Program-made: the position numbers and the translations under genes | The notes under the pieces: model-generated | Seen by the model: the letters and a program-made list of their open reading frames with translations, nothing else | The model's database searches: none | Told to the model about the DNA's origin: nothing | In this document: piece after piece, positions 9,303 through 20,889 of the stretch | Layout: each line of letters opens with the position of its first letter | Numbering within the stretch: the first letter of the stretch is position 1 | Assembly (NCBI GenBank): GCA_964036195.1 | Contig: OZ038458.1 | Location: 9,437,832 to 9,501,831, forward strand | Origin: Sphaerolaimus hirsutus | Lineage: Eukaryota > Nematoda > Chromadorea > Monhysterida > Sphaerolaimidae | DNA: 64,000 nucleotides | Reading direction: 5' to 3'

Positions 9303-9922
9303 TTGAACATAATGGTATACAAAGCATGCCACCATATTTTGATGAATCAAGTTATTTTACCTGACAAATTTTATCACATGATTATGATTTCACCAAAAGT
9401 GAGAACAATGTAACGTAATGTGAAAAATTTAAATTTTTTTTCTAATAAAACATTTCATTGTTGAGTGTGCGGTCAGTGAACTTTACGTGTAATGGTGCAT
9501 CTGGCTTAAAAGACAGCCTGAGTCTGTGTGTAACAAAACCAATTAGAATGCTACCCGCACCGGCATATGGATACCCTAAAATTAGTTATAAGCAAAAAGG
9601 TTGATGGTAATGAAGAAATACTTGTTCTCAAGAGATGTTTTCAACCAACTTATGATGGGACAGGTCACACAGGACGACTTCACAAAAATTTTACGTGTTC
9701 GTTTTATTATTCCCGCCCCGGGTATTTTCAAAGTATTGATGTTTTAGTATAAACTCTCAAATTTGGAAAAGGTATTTGCGGATACGCTTGCGTTGTCCAA
9801 AAATAACAGTATTTCAACAACTCTGCATTACCAACTAGTCATTATCGTTGCATTCTCGTTTCGTCACATTTGTAAGAAAAAAGTCGTAACATAGTCAACC
9901 GTGGCAAAAACACATTTGCACT
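9303..9922. other. Unassigned sequence with a family D fragment
   Basis: Mostly unrecognised. Bases about 9755-9825 (GGAAAAGGTATTTGCGGATACG ... TTTCAACAACTCTG) resemble one end of family D. Confidence 0.4.
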
Positions 9923-10153
9923 ACACACACTAGTTTTCACCGTGACCGATGTGAAAACTGAAATGGCGATATGGCGAAATCCAGCCTACTCTTTTTGTAT
10001 GCTATATGTGTTTTAGTTTTAAAATTTTCAAATGTTAACTTTCATTAATTATAATTCAAATTTAAATAACATAAAATCATTCAACCGTGTTCATTAATTT
10101 GCATTTGAAAATTTTTCAGTTTTCACACGAAGTCACGGTGAAAACTAGTGTGT
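9923..10153. mobile_element. MITE family F, copy 1
   Basis: Inverted ends ACACACTAGTTTTCACCGTG and CACGGTGAAAACTAGTGTGT flank a ~190-bp interior (AATGGCGATATGGCGAAATC, CTACTCTTTTTGTATGCTA) shared with 12434-12690. No coding capacity. Confidence 0.75.
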
Positions 10154-10178
10154 TTTTGTTAAACACAGAAACAAAATA

Positions 10179-10807
10179 CAATTGAGGCGTCTAATTCTAA
10201 AAGTGGACAAGTCCACAAAATGCGATTTGGAGTAAATCGCATTTTAAGCTTCAAACCCAATTCCAGGCCCTAGGTGCGTGTCCAATTTGGCTCTCTCATG
10301 CTTTCCATTAAGTTTCATATGTTGGCAATAAAGTGTCAAATTTTCAGCCCCTAATCTCAACCTATATGTGAAAAACGGGGTGTCTATAAAATTCCATTCG
10401 GTCAGAGCAAAACTGTTTTCGGGAGGGAAATGGACTTGTCGCCTTCTTGCACGCGAGAACATTTTTGTTCCCGCCCGTGTTGGTCCTGCCTTATGGGAAA
10501 TTTATGCACTTGTCGACTTTTAGAAATCGGTGCCCATAAAGGACTTATATCATTTCTTGCGTTTTTTCCCATAAAAAAGGATGCGGAGGATGGACTTGTC
10601 GACTTTTAGCTCAAAACTAAGTGGACTTGTCGACTGTCAATGTCAAAAATGTCAAATTTGGCACTATGCCATATGGGCATGTGAGGTCAAAATTTTTTAT
10701 GGAAAATGATGAAAAATGTGCGGAAGTAGCCCCCGATGACGTTTCCAGGCCTAACTCGAAATTTTCATATTTTGGACTTGTCGACTTAGAATTGGACGCC
10801 TCAATTG
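10179..10807. mobile_element. Inverted-terminal element, GTGGACTTGTCGAC repeats
   Basis: Terminal inverted repeat of about 33 bp, beginning CAATTGAGGCGTC at the left with its inverse GGACGCCTCAATTG at the right. The motif GGACTTGTCGACTTTTAG recurs inside at about 10434, 10510, 10592 and 10774. The 90-residue minus-strand open frame inside looks incidental. Confidence 0.7.
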
Positions 10808-10910
10808 GCATCCATGGTACTCTGACACTCTGACAATGATGGGAATTGCGATCAGAGCATTGCAACACATGAACCCAGCAACAGCTCAATATATACAGCT
10901 AAGAGCGAAC

Positions 10911-11697
10911 CAGGGGTTTTGTAGATTTGGACCCCCGCGTGGGTTCATATAGATAGTAAATCGCTCCTCCGGAGGGATAGATAGCTGAAAAATTTTCTGG
11001 GGGGGGGGGTTCGCGGGGGTTCAATATATAGGCTTTTCCGAGGTCTAGAAGGAAGAAAAGGGAAAAAAATCGCTAAAAGTAGGAGAAAAACAGCTAAAAA
11101 AAGGTATATACCGTATTACCTCGAATTATCCCCCCCCCCTTGAATTAACCCCCCTCGAATATACCCCCCCTCAAAATGGACTGGGGAAATAATAGCCCCC
11201 CCCCCCTCGAAATACCCCCCCTCCGGAATGATGTACATCATGTATGCAATGTACATGATGTATTTATTACTACTTATTTGCATCGCAGCTACACTTATAC
11301 GCTCATTTGTGTACAGATGTAGATCTATAGCCCCAATATAACCTATTTTCTCATGTTTATTACCGTTTTAGTGTAAGAAAAAGTGTATTCTTTACTATGA
11401 ATTTCACGAAAATTTCTGGCGAAATAATAAAACACCCCCTCGAATAAACCTCCCCTCGAATTAACCCCCCTCAAATTTTGCTGGCGAAATAATAAACCCC
11501 CATGGGGGTATTTCGAGGTAGTACGGTAAGTACATATAGTACAAAAAATAGCCGAAAATAGGCAATGCAGAACATAGATTAGAATTTTGAAGGTGAAAAA
11601 CTATAAAAAGGTATGAAAATTAGCGATTTTGAGCGAAAATCGGGCAAAATTTATTAAAAATCGCTGGGGGTACTAAACCTGGCCTACTAAACCCCTG
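10911..11697 (+). mobile_element. hAT-type MITE family E with nested B
   Basis: Ends CAGGGGTTT and AACCCCTG, with 8-mers GAGCGAAC (10903-10910) and GAGCTAAC (11698-11705) matching at 7 of 8. The interior is the family core: GGCTTTTCCGAGGTCTAGAAG, ATCGCTAAAAGTAGG, then after the nested B, AGGTGAAAAACTATAAAAAGG and TTAGCGATTTTGAGCG. Confidence 0.8.
11111..11526. mobile_element. MITE family B nested in E
   Basis: CCGTATTACCTCGAATTATC at the left and the inverted GAGGTAGTACGG at the right, flanked by TA (11109-11110 and 11527-11528). C-rich half faces a similar tract with GGCGAAATAATAAAC. The E sequence is continuous if one TA plus the element is removed. Confidence 0.8.
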
Positions 11698-12433
11698 GAG
11701 CTAACCCCAAAACATCACCTGGCCACTCAAAAGATACTATTTACAGCCCAGCCAAGCTAAAAGCCAAGTCAAACTAAACTGCCAACTTAATAGGTGCAAG
11801 AAAGATTATTAAGTGATAATTTTTGAAGCAAATCTGCCTTGCAATTGGCATCATTCACCTTGAGTGGGCTTGTGTGGTTTAGAGACAAGGTGTGTGAATC
11901 CATTTTCTAGGACTCAATATGAATCAATTGTTTCTTGAATGAGATTTTTTAAATATGAATTAGGTTTTTTCAGACTGGTAAGTAGTCCAGATTTTTTGGA
12001 ATGCTTCAATCGATATGCATGTTTAAGTATAGTTCCAGCCAGTTCAAATCAATTCCCCAGTATTGCATGTGAAAGGAAACATATCCTACAATACATCCAT
12101 TCAAGCATTTACATCCAATTGCATCTTATCGAACATTAGATTTTGTTTATGTTGATCAGGTGGACATACTGTTGATTTTTGTGTTGCTTTTTCCTACATT
12201 TGGATGATAAACAGGCAGATGCAGTGATGTTTATCTACCATGTCCCCATAAAATTTATGTAACGTGTAAACAGTAAATTTAGATGCTTTGGTAAATCCAA
12301 ATGACACGTTAAAAATTCAATTTGACATTTTAGATGACTGTTTGCATTTTTTAGCACATCTTGAATAGTCTTAGAGTGCCTCTCAACAGGCATTTGTGAT
12401 GAGAAAACCACCTTTTTGTAGTGTGCCATCCAT
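11698..12433. other. Unassigned AT-rich sequence
   Basis: No gene recognised. Parts (near 11940-12230) resemble 49620-49880 (ATATGCATG, CAATTCCCCAG, TTTTTCCTACATTTG), so this is an unnamed dispersed repeat. Confidence 0.45.
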
Positions 12434-12690
12434 CGATGTGCCTACACACACTAGTTTTCACTGTGACCGATGTGAAAACTGGAACGGCGACATGGCGACA
12501 TCCAGCCTACTCTTTTTGTATGCTAGGTATATGTGTTTTAGTTTTGAAATTTATAAATTTTTACCGTCATTAATTGAAATTCCAATAAAAATTTAATAAA
12601 ATCATTCAACCGTGGTCATTTATTTGCATTTGAAAAAATTTCAGTTTTCACACGACGTCACGGTGAACACTAGTGTGTGTAGGCACATCG
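12434..12690. mobile_element. MITE family F, copy 2
   Basis: Longer termini than copy 1: CGATGTGCCTACACACACTA and its inverse TAGTGTGTGTAGGCACATCG at the other end. The 190-bp interior matches 9923-10153. Confidence 0.8.
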
Positions 12691-12960
12691 AAACACTGCC
12701 GGGTAAAAACTCTGTTTATAAGTAAAAACTTGCATTCTATGAAAAAGTCGTGTTTTTACAAAAAGACATAAAATAAGAACAGAGTTACTCGAGTTTTTTT
12801 GCGAAAAAAACTTGAAGTTTTTGAAACTTGAAAACTGAGTTTTTCTTTTTTGCTGGAACAATTTTTATAATTAACAATGACGTCATGAGGGAGTGTTCCC
12901 GTCAGAAAAATGCATAGGGTGCGGTCCGCCGAGTATAATCGTCCGCCAAGTAGCCGGGGG

Positions 12961-13349
12961 CACAATATATAGGCTTTTTCAAGGTTAAGAAGGAGAAAAG
13001 GGAAAAAATCGCTAATAATCAGTTAAAAGTAGCTCAAAGTAGCTTTAAAATGGCTAAAAATAGGTATATAACCATGTATATAGCCGGAAAGCGCGATTTT
13101 GAAGGTGAAAAACTATAAAAAGGTGCGAAAATTAGTGATATTGATCGAAAATTGGGGCAAAATTTCAGGCAAAGCCACTCCAGGTAGATAGATAGCTGAG
13201 CGATTTGGGGGGGGGGGGGTCTTTGGGGGTAGTAGCCAAAAATTTTGCCTCGGGATAGGTAGATAGCTGAGCAGCCTCCGGGATAGATAGATAGCTGGCC
13301 GATTTGGGGGGCAGCCCCCCCCCCCCCCCGCCCCCCTAGGAGACCCCTG
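12961..13349. mobile_element. Family E MITE, truncated left end
   Basis: Contains the E core (ATATATAGGCTTTTTCAAGG, AGGTGAAAAACTATAAAAAGG) and the right end CTAGGAGACCCCTG at 13349, but no matching left terminus or duplication. A short repeat GATAGATAGCTG occurs three times. The uninterrupted ATATAACCATGTATATAGCCGG at 13076-13097 serves as an empty-site reference for the B insertion at 41838. Confidence 0.65.
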
Positions 13350-14969
13350 ACGCTTCCTAATTTATCACATCATTTTGCTAACTAAAAGTTTATCCCTTGA
13401 CTACCTCCCGTCGTATTTAGGTGACACAATTTGCATGCCTCTCGCGTGTTCCTGTGATCTTCATCTTACGCTTTCAGGATATCATATTTTTCATGCTGAC
13501 GCGACGCTACCTCGCTGGACGTCCGTATAGATTTCCTCGGCTAAATGAAGCTAATACTTTATTGCTGTGGATGTATAGTCATCACGGGCGTGGTTCGACG
13601 CGGTTCGAAAGTTTTTTTATTTAAGGTTTTAAGGTTTAGGTGTTTAAGGTTGAAAGTTTTTCTAGTTTTTCATTGCGCGTGGTTGTCAAGTTCATTTACG
13701 TACTACGGCTGAATCTAAGGTATTTTGTATACTATTTATTTACACTAACAATTTATCATGGCTTATCATTATGTAGTAGTAAAGAGAAATGTAAGATTTG
13801 CTACTAAAACATGAAAAATCCACAAATACAAGAGAAATACCACCTCCAATGGTTATTTGTATGTGAAATTCCGCGTTTGAATGCAAAATACATTGTGAGC
13901 AATACTAAAAAGTTTGGCTGCTGTCTCATTAAAGTATGGTCTCTATGCTACTTATTAACAAGGACACAAGACAAGCCATCCCCTGTCAGTTTTCAGATTA
14001 TATATGACATCAAACTCACCAAAAATTTCACATTCTGACGCCACGTGTTTGAAACGTTTTTATCAACAAACAAAAGTTATTTTGATGACTAAAAAATCTA
14101 AAAAAACTGATCACTAATTCAAGTTACCATGCAATAAGTATTACCTAAACCATGATGTGTATGATTGGGACCGAACAAGCATGCACCTTGCTTTATTACT
14201 TTATTGCCTTCATTATTAGTCAAGCAAAAGATGCAATGCACGGCTTTGCTTGAATGCGGATTTGCATCTTGAAGTTATGAGCTCCACTTTCGATGCGATA
14301 TTTCCTACACTCTATTCGTTTTGAGTTAATCTATGTACAGTGCTCGCGTATTTACATATTCCGTATCGATGTGCACGTGTCGTTTTATCCTATGATTTGT
14401 GCTTTATGATTTACCGACAGAAAAGCTTCAGATTTCAATTTTAACTACCTAAGACCCTTCAAATAATTACGTGTTGCGTTTTCATTTTCAATCAAGTGTT
14501 GTTTTACCCCCCCCCCCCTCCCCCCAAACCAAAGTGCTAATTTTTCATGTTTCTTCTCCTAATAGCCGTAAACCACTATCCATCCATCTATTTACTTATG
14601 TGACATTCTTAGTTCAGTTCTCGCTACCGGCAGAAACGTTTCATAAACTTTACTGACGTCATCTTACAGCGGCACCGTTCTTCACAGACAGTATAGTCGT
14701 ATAGTAGTATATCGTAATAAATTTTCTGACGTAATTTCAAATCATACTTAGTGTCACCAGTGGTGAATTTCCACGTCGTCGAAGTTCCTTGACGCAGTCG
14801 CTGTCGCAAACGTTTAATAAGCCATACACACGCGACACTGGCCCTTCCTAAGTTCCCGCCTGAATCCACGCGAAAGCGCCAACTGGATGGAAATGAAAAA
14901 CTGGCGCGTTCATGAAAGCGGCGGATCCGCTGCGAAGTGAATCCGTTGATTTGGACCCTCTCGCTGCGG
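13350..14969. other. Unassigned stretch
   Basis: No element recognised. Two good pyrimidine-tract acceptors (TCGTATTTAG at 13417, ACGCTTTCAG at 13477) precede open but weakly biased frames. A C-tract lies at 14509-14526. The part from about 14890 may be unique. Confidence 0.35.
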
Positions 14970-15461
14970 CAGAGTTGTTGAACGTACCGAACTTTTTCGA
15001 AAGTAAACGTAAACGTAAAGTATTTGTTTTTTTTTACTTTTACTCATGAGTAAACGTGAGTAAATTACTTTTGTCCCAGGAAAACGTAAAAGTGGGTATT
15101 TTTGAGAAATTTTGGCCCAATTTTCGCTCAAAATCACTACTTTTTGAACTTTTGCACCACCAAATTAACTAGTTAATGTGTTTTTGCCTATTTTATGCTA
15201 TTTTGGATATTTTGTCCATATTTCAAGCTTTTCTCTTCCTTTGGTTACTTTATGCCTTGAAAAAAGCCTTTTAAAAAACCTGTTTGAAATACGTTTTCTG
15301 TACTCGCGTACTTTCAATAAGTACGTGAGTACCGGTATTTTAACGTAACGTTAACGTAACGTAATTTTAACGGTCTGGAGGAAACGTAAACGTATTTACG
15401 CAGTACTCGAGTATCCGTATTTGTCGAATAAACGTAAATGTAAATTTAACAACTACCTATG
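14970..15461. mobile_element. hAT-type MITE family D
   Basis: Starts CAGAGTTGTTGAAC and ends TTAACAACTACCTATG. Flanking 8-mers CGCTGCGG (14962-14969) and CGCTGCAG (15462-15469) match at 7 of 8. Subterminal arrays of AAACGTAAACGT / ACGTTTACG units face inward. The middle (about 15105-15265) is the family E core in inverse orientation. Confidence 0.85.
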
Positions 15462-15619
15462 CGCTGCAGCGCACTGCGCCGATTGGTATCCACCAGCGGC
15501 GCGGCGGCTTTAACGCCGCACGGAATGCACACGCCGCTGGATCATATCCTCGTGCAACCCTTCGAATATGGACGCTATTTTGTTCGGATTAGACTGTTTT
15601 TGTGACAAGTCTGCTGCCA

Positions 15620-16205
15620 GGTTTCATCTGCTCGTTTGATTGACGCCACACACTGGATGTAAACTGTTTTTGGTGTCTACTCGATTTTAGTGCAATTTAG
15701 TGCGCGGAATGTTTTTCAAGTGCAAATGCGGCAGTTGTCGAAAAGGAAACAATCAACCCATCGATGAAATTCTCATGAAAAAATTTCGGCCCTGTTGTCA
15801 TCCGATGACACAATGCCCTACGCCCTGAATTGTACTAAAATTGAGTTGACACCGAAAACAGTTAACATCCAGTTTGTGGCGCAAATCGAATGAGCAGATG
15901 TGTGTGCCTGTGTGCAAATGCGGCAATGCCGAAAAGCAATCAAATATTTCCGTGTGCGTTTGAACATGGTTTTACAACTCATCAACTAAAATATTTGAAA
16001 ACCAGTCCGCCCTGTTGACATCGAGTCGAGTGTCATCGGATGACAGCTGGGTCGTCTTGTTTTCATGAGGATTTCGTTGATGGGTTGATTATTTACTTTT
16101 CTACATTTGCCGCACTTGCACTTGAAAATTGTCCTGCGCCCTAAAATTGAACTAAAACCGAGTTGACACTGAAACCAGTTGACATCCAGTGTGTGTGGCG
16201 CCAGT
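15620..16205. repeat. Complex nested inverted repeat
   Basis: Outer arms near 15624-15705 and 15812-15903 pair (GCCACACACTGGATG against CATCCAGTTTGTGGC). Inner blocks such as CATCCGATGACA (15798) pair with GTCATCGGATGACA (16031), and a further copy of the CATCCAGTGTGTGTGGCGCC end lies at 16186. It appears to be two overlapping copies of a foldback element. Non-coding. Confidence 0.6.
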
Positions 16206-16374
16206 GTCATAAATAATCGCCCCACCTACGTTGCATCGATAAAAGTAACCGCTGCAGCGTGCGCTGGCTGAACTTAGTGCAGCGACAGTTCTTAGATGTC
16301 ACTTAGATTATTACATTGAACGCGAGCAGGTAGCAACGGGTGTCCTGATTTCCTTTCCGAAAGGGGGAGAAGAT

Positions 16375-16597
16375 TGGGCCCACATACACTAGTTGACATC
16401 GCAATTCGTGTCAACTAAATGTCAACTAAATAACACAAAAAATATATAAGAGCATCACACTTAACAAACAATGAAAATTAAGCGTCGCGGTATAAAATTA
16501 ACTATGCTCTATCACATAGCAAAGTTGAAACCACATGCTTAACGAAAATTAAGTTGACAGTTGACAATTTCGATGTCAACTACCGTATGTGGGCCCA
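16375..16597. mobile_element. Repeat family G, complete copy
   Basis: TGGGCCCACATACACTAG at the left and the inverse TACCGTATGTGGGCCCA at the right; GTTGACATCG pairs with CGATGTCAAC just inside. The interior has two GTCAACTAAA repeats. About 223 bp, non-coding. Confidence 0.7.
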
Positions 16598-16863
16598 TCG
16601 CAACTCGCGACGTGTGCCATAAGTTGTGTGACACCTCTGTAACGACCGCACCCGATTCTACACATCTCATTTAGTTAAATTGGAAATGCTAGGCCGGTTC
16701 TGAAGCAACACCCCCCCCCCCCCCGTGGATGCGGCTATGCAAGCTAACGGGTGACCGGCGGCCGCACGCAATCCGTAAGCTTTTCCGTGGATTAGCCCAT
16801 CCGCCCCGGTGGCTAGATCAGGACGATATCATCGACGAGCTTTTTATTTTAGTTATTTACGTA
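16598..16863. other. Short GC-rich unassigned segment
   Basis: A C-tract (about 16709-16724) is followed by ~90 GC-rich bases (GGATGCGGCTATGCAAGC, CCGGCGGCCGCACGC). No clear acceptor AG joins the tract to an open frame, so no exon is called. Confidence 0.3.
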
Positions 16864-17266
16864 TTGGTCTGTCGGGAAAGTTCGATCCGTTTCAGGATCA
16901 TCTCGCATTGGATATATATAAGCTCCGGGGTATATAAGCTGGAATTTATCCAATCATAAAATTTTACCGCAAAATTGATTACGTAAAAGTCGATTCAGTG
17001 CTAATTTATCTCTCAATAATGTTCAAAACTCGACATGCACAATCCACCGTTTCCGGAGTTTTCGACTTTTCGATGAAATTTCAATGTAAAATCAGTTGGA
17101 AACATAAAATTGGAGATTATCATCCACTTTTATGTTATCAATTTCGCGGTAAAATTTACTTTTGAATTTTACGTTGAGCGGTAATTCCAGCTCGGATACA
17201 CCGACGCGAACCTCACAATCCACGACGATGCAATGGGAGACGGATCGAACTTTCCCGACAGCCCAA
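16864..17266. mobile_element. MITE family N, copy 1
   Basis: Inverted ends TTGGTCTGTCGGGAAAGTTC and GAACTTTCCCGACAGCCCAA. The interior (ACCGCAAAATTGATTACG, ATCATCCACTTTTATG) is shared with 40331-40743. No coding capacity. Confidence 0.7.
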
Positions 17267-17723
17267 TAAATGCTTCGGAGGCAAGCAATGTATTCGTGCT
17301 GCGCACACTAGTGCACCGGCAGTAGGTTAACTCGGATTTTGGTCAACTCACAAATCGGCATTGAACGCCTTTGAGTTAACCGGAATGAGGTATCTGTCAA
17401 CTACAGTTGATGGGGATTTAAAATAACTCATTCTGGTGAACTCAAATACGTTCAGAGCTGATTTATGACCAGCCAATTTGAGTTTACTTCTGTTAGTTCT
17501 GAGTTTACTTTGTGCGGCAACGTCATGTCCATCATCCTTCCTCGACATGGGCTGAATGTGTAAATGATGTTTAATTACCCATTTCTTGTACGGAGGTGCA
17601 CCGAAGCCATGGAAAAATGTTCTCGAAGTAAAATGAGTATCTTCTTCCAACGGGGGTTGGGCTGCCCTCAAGTGCTTCAGCTATCAATCCTGGACATTGC
17701 TTCAACAAAAAGGTGTATAACTA
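17267..17723. other. Unassigned sequence
   Basis: No feature recognised. Repeated GAGTTAAC / GTTAACTC and ACTCA motifs suggest a degenerate repeat at 17330-17510. Confidence 0.35.
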
Positions 17724-18516
17724 CCGTATTTCCTCGAAATAACCCCCGGGGGGGGGGGTTATTGTTTCAGAGTGACAATTTTGAGGGGGGGGGGGGTTAA
17801 ACGAGGGAGTGCTTATTGTTTCGCCAGAAAGTTTTTGAACTCCCAGTACTAATTTGTTGTCTGTTAAGCCGGAATTAGAGCTCAGCGTTGATTCGACGTG
17901 AAATGACGACGTGAAATGACGTCGTGAAATTAATTACACGAGTATGGATCATGCTACAGGTCTACTATTTTCTAAGGATAATATATGAATCAATACCTTA
18001 ATCGTGTCCAATACTGAGTGTTATCAGCCACAACTAGAGCGAATTGAAAAATTCAATTTTTATCATTTCACGTCATCATCATTTCACGTCACAGTGTCAG
18101 GGAACAACTTGACATTTCACGTCAGACTATTGCAAGCAGCAGTCTGACGTGAAATGTCAAGTTGTTCCCTGACACTGACGTGAAATGATGATGACGTGAA
18201 ATGATAAAAATTGAATTTTTCAAATAATACAACAATAATAACTATGTATTTATAAAAGGCTATAGACTTATATAGGTATGTAGATGGTATAAAACAGGTT
18301 CTAACGTAACACAGTCATTGTTTTAAGGTGTGTTCTGCATTGTCCGGATCACAAACCGTACCTATTGTCATTTACGTTCTTTTTACATTCAATTTAGGGG
18401 TATTTCGAGCGGGGCTAATAAATTCATAGAGTCCATTTTGAGGGGGGTATTTCGAGGGGGCTAATAAATTCATAGTGTCCATTTTGAGGGGGGGGGGGTA
18501 TTTCGAGGAAATACGG
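17724..18516. mobile_element. MITE family B, long copy
   Basis: CCGTATTTCCTCGAAATAAC at the left and GAGGAAATACGG at the right, TA-flanked. Long poly-G tracts lie at both ends. The interior (GGCTATAGACTTATATAGG, TTCTAACGTAAC) matches 44.0 and 55.7 kb. A perfect-looking hairpin is inserted at 18044-18223. Confidence 0.8.
18044..18223. repeat. 180-bp near-perfect hairpin with TGACGTGAAATGA units
   Basis: Left arm TTGAAAAATTCAATTTTTAT... and right arm ...ATAAAAATTGAATTTTTCAA pair over roughly 84 bases each around a 12-base loop (ATTGCAAGCAGC). Each arm has several copies of CATTTCACGTCA. Similar units (ACGTGAAATGACG) occur upstream at 17897-17925. Confidence 0.9.
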
Positions 18517-19292
18517 TATTTATATATTTATCTATCACAAAACAAAATTTTGAGCTACTGTCCTCAGAGGCCCCTGGGCCCTGAATTGCCAGTCTATCTG
18601 GAGCAAATTCTGATAGATTTTGCCTCAACTTTCACACAAAACGCTAATTTTGGTGCCTTTAACACAATTTAAAGTCACTGATTCTTATACTGCTTGATTC
18701 CTTTATCTTTATATAGCTTGATAAAAGCCCCTGCGAGTTTCCCAACCCCCAGCTCCCCCGCAATTTTGCAGCCATCTGCCCTCTAGAAGAACTTTTTGCT
18801 ATATGTGTGAGCCTCTGCGAGTGTCAACATTCTCGAGACCGCCGGTCCTTAGAGTAAGTTTTTCCATGACATTGTTTTTCTATGACATTTTTTTGTCTAT
18901 ACATATTAGGTTTCAATTGAAACTTTGAAAACTCATAAATCAGCATTTAACGCATTCATAAAGTTGACTGGAATTATTTTTAAGGTAATTTTTAACACCC
19001 ATGCCCCATTAAGTGGCGTTTTAGTTTGTAATCCCGATTAATTTCAATAAGCTCAAATGAGTTCAATACTGGTCTATCAGTTTTCCAAATTTCGATTGCA
19101 AACTGGTGTGTTCATATCTTTTGGTTTAGCACATGAAACTCAATAGCAAATCTGGATATAAGCTTTTATACTGCGTTGAGGTCTATTCAGCAGGGATGCG
19201 AAAAAGTATTTACGTTCACCCGAAGTACCCGGGTTTTCCATGTATTTTTTATACTTATGTTTATGTTTACGTTTTCTAAAAATATGCTTTGT
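18517..19292. other. Unassigned sequence
   Basis: AT-rich. Bases about 19195-19290 resemble family D subterminal repeats (GTATTTACGTTCACC, TTTATGTTTACGTTTTC) and are interrupted by the following hairpin element. Confidence 0.35.
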
Positions 19293-19713
19293 TAGGCCGC
19301 GTTTACACGGATTTTTTGTGACAACTCGACAACATTAAAAAGTTTAATAAGTTGAGTAAAAAATTCCATAGTCATGAGAAAAAGTGGTCAACTATACATT
19401 CTCCCTAAGTGAATATGCATGTCAAATTGCGGAATCGTGCTTGCAGCTCAAGCGTTAAAGACGTTTGAAAACATTTTGATGTTGTCGGAAGCTGTCGGAC
19501 AGTCTCCCGACAGCTTCCGACAACAGCAATATGTTTTCATACGTCTATAACTGCTGAACTTCAAGCACAATTCTGCAATTTGACATGCATATTCGCCAAG
19601 GGAGAATGTATAGTTGACCACTTTTTCTGATGATAATGGAACCTTTTACTCAACTTATCGAACTTTTTAGCATTGTCGATTCGTCACAAAAAATCCGTGT
19701 AAACGCGGCCTTA
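19293..19713. mobile_element. Full-length foldback element, GGCCGCGTTTACACGG ends
   Basis: The 421-bp element is one imperfect palindrome. TAGGCCGCGTTTACACGG pairs with CCGTGTAAACGCGGCCTTA, and the arms continue to a tip at about 19498-19508 (GACAGTCTCCCGAC). A clear target duplication was not found. Non-coding. Confidence 0.8.
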
Positions 19714-19904
19714 TGTTTTCCTGGCACAATTACCCGGGTACCAGAGAATACATAATAATTCAGCTAAAAGAAACCACCCGGCTGTCAATTGTGCTCTATT
19801 ACTGCAGGCACATCATGATTTTGTGTAAACAGGTATACCAATGCCAATTAGATTGTGTATGTGTCTTATTAACAGTGGAGATGTGTCTTATTAACAGTGG
19901 AGTA

Positions 19905-20889
19905 CCGTATTTTCTCAAAATACACCCAGGGTGTTTATTTTTCACCAGAAAATTTTGAGGGGGGCTTATTCGAGTGAGATTTATTATTCCATCAAAAATT
20001 TTCGTGAAGTATCATAGTCAAGAATAGTCTTTTACTTACCCAAAACTGATAATAAATGTGACAAAAAAAGGACACATTATATCCTTGAATAAGACCCCCT
20101 TGAATAACATACCCTTGAATAACCCCCCCCCCCCGTTGACCAGGTGAGGAAAAATTAACTCCTCCCCTTGAATAACTCCCCCTGTTGGCCAGGTGAGAAA
20201 AAACCCTCCCGTTCAGTGGCGTAGCCAGGATTTTTGAGCGGCGGGGGGCGGATTGTATACGGAGCTGGGCGAACGGGGGAGGGGCGGCGCCCCCCCCCCT
20301 AAAATTTGGCCCTATAATTGCGGAATGGAGTTATGGTGCTGGCGCCATTCGTAGGCGCCGTGCCATGGCATGATTGGCGTCGGCGTTGGCGCCAATGGCT
20401 ACAATATAAGAAAAAATTTACCTAAATGTAAGAAAACATGTACCGCATTTAGTAATTTGAAGAAGTATTTATACTATGGTGACGTACATAACAATAAGAT
20501 AATTTGTGACGGGTGAAATGCGCGCTTGCGAGCAAAATTTTTGAAAACAACCTACAAAATCAGTATAGAAAGTGCCATTCTGAGCAACTTTTATGCCCGG
20601 CCCGGGAAGGGGGGGGGGCGGCTGCCCCCCGCCCTGGCTACGCCACTGCTCCCCTTGAATAATTCCCCCTCTTGAATAACTCCCCCTCTTTGCATTTGAT
20701 ATGTGTATCCACAATGTGTATTTTAATGATTCAGATGATTCAATTAGTACATCATGTACATCTTCCAGTAGATACATGTACAGTCTTCCAGATGGGGGTG
20801 TTTTGAGGGAGTTATTTGTCTCCAGTTCGCTCAAACTTATGGTATTTCGAGGGGGTCAATTCAAGGGGGGATACTTTCATGATATACGG
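19905..20889. mobile_element. MITE family B with nested C
   Basis: CCGTATTTTCTCAAAATAC at the left and GATATACGG at the right, TA-flanked. The interior has repeated CCCTTGAATAA and GTTGGCCAGGTGAG motifs. Family C is inserted at 20215. Just upstream is a tandem duplication of TGTGTCTTATTAACAGTGGA (19860-19902). Confidence 0.75.
20215..20648 (+). mobile_element. hAT-type MITE family C, nested in B
   Basis: Inverted ends CAGTGGCGTAGCCAGG and CCTGGCTACGCCACTG. Flanking 8-mers CTCCCGTT (20207) and CTCCCCTT (20649) match at 7 of 8. The interior has GGCGCCGTGCCATGGC-type repeats and GCGCGCTTGCGAGC, the palindromic core shared with other families. Confidence 0.88.

Noticed and set aside
13418..13624. 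Possible receptor exon 5: good acceptor at 13417 and an open frame with VPVIFILRFQDIIFFML, faintly like the second-lobe VI...D.I..ML motif
   Set aside because: Resemblance is weak, codon bias is unlike exons 1-4, entry phase depends on an alternative exon 4 donor, and no good donor is evident.
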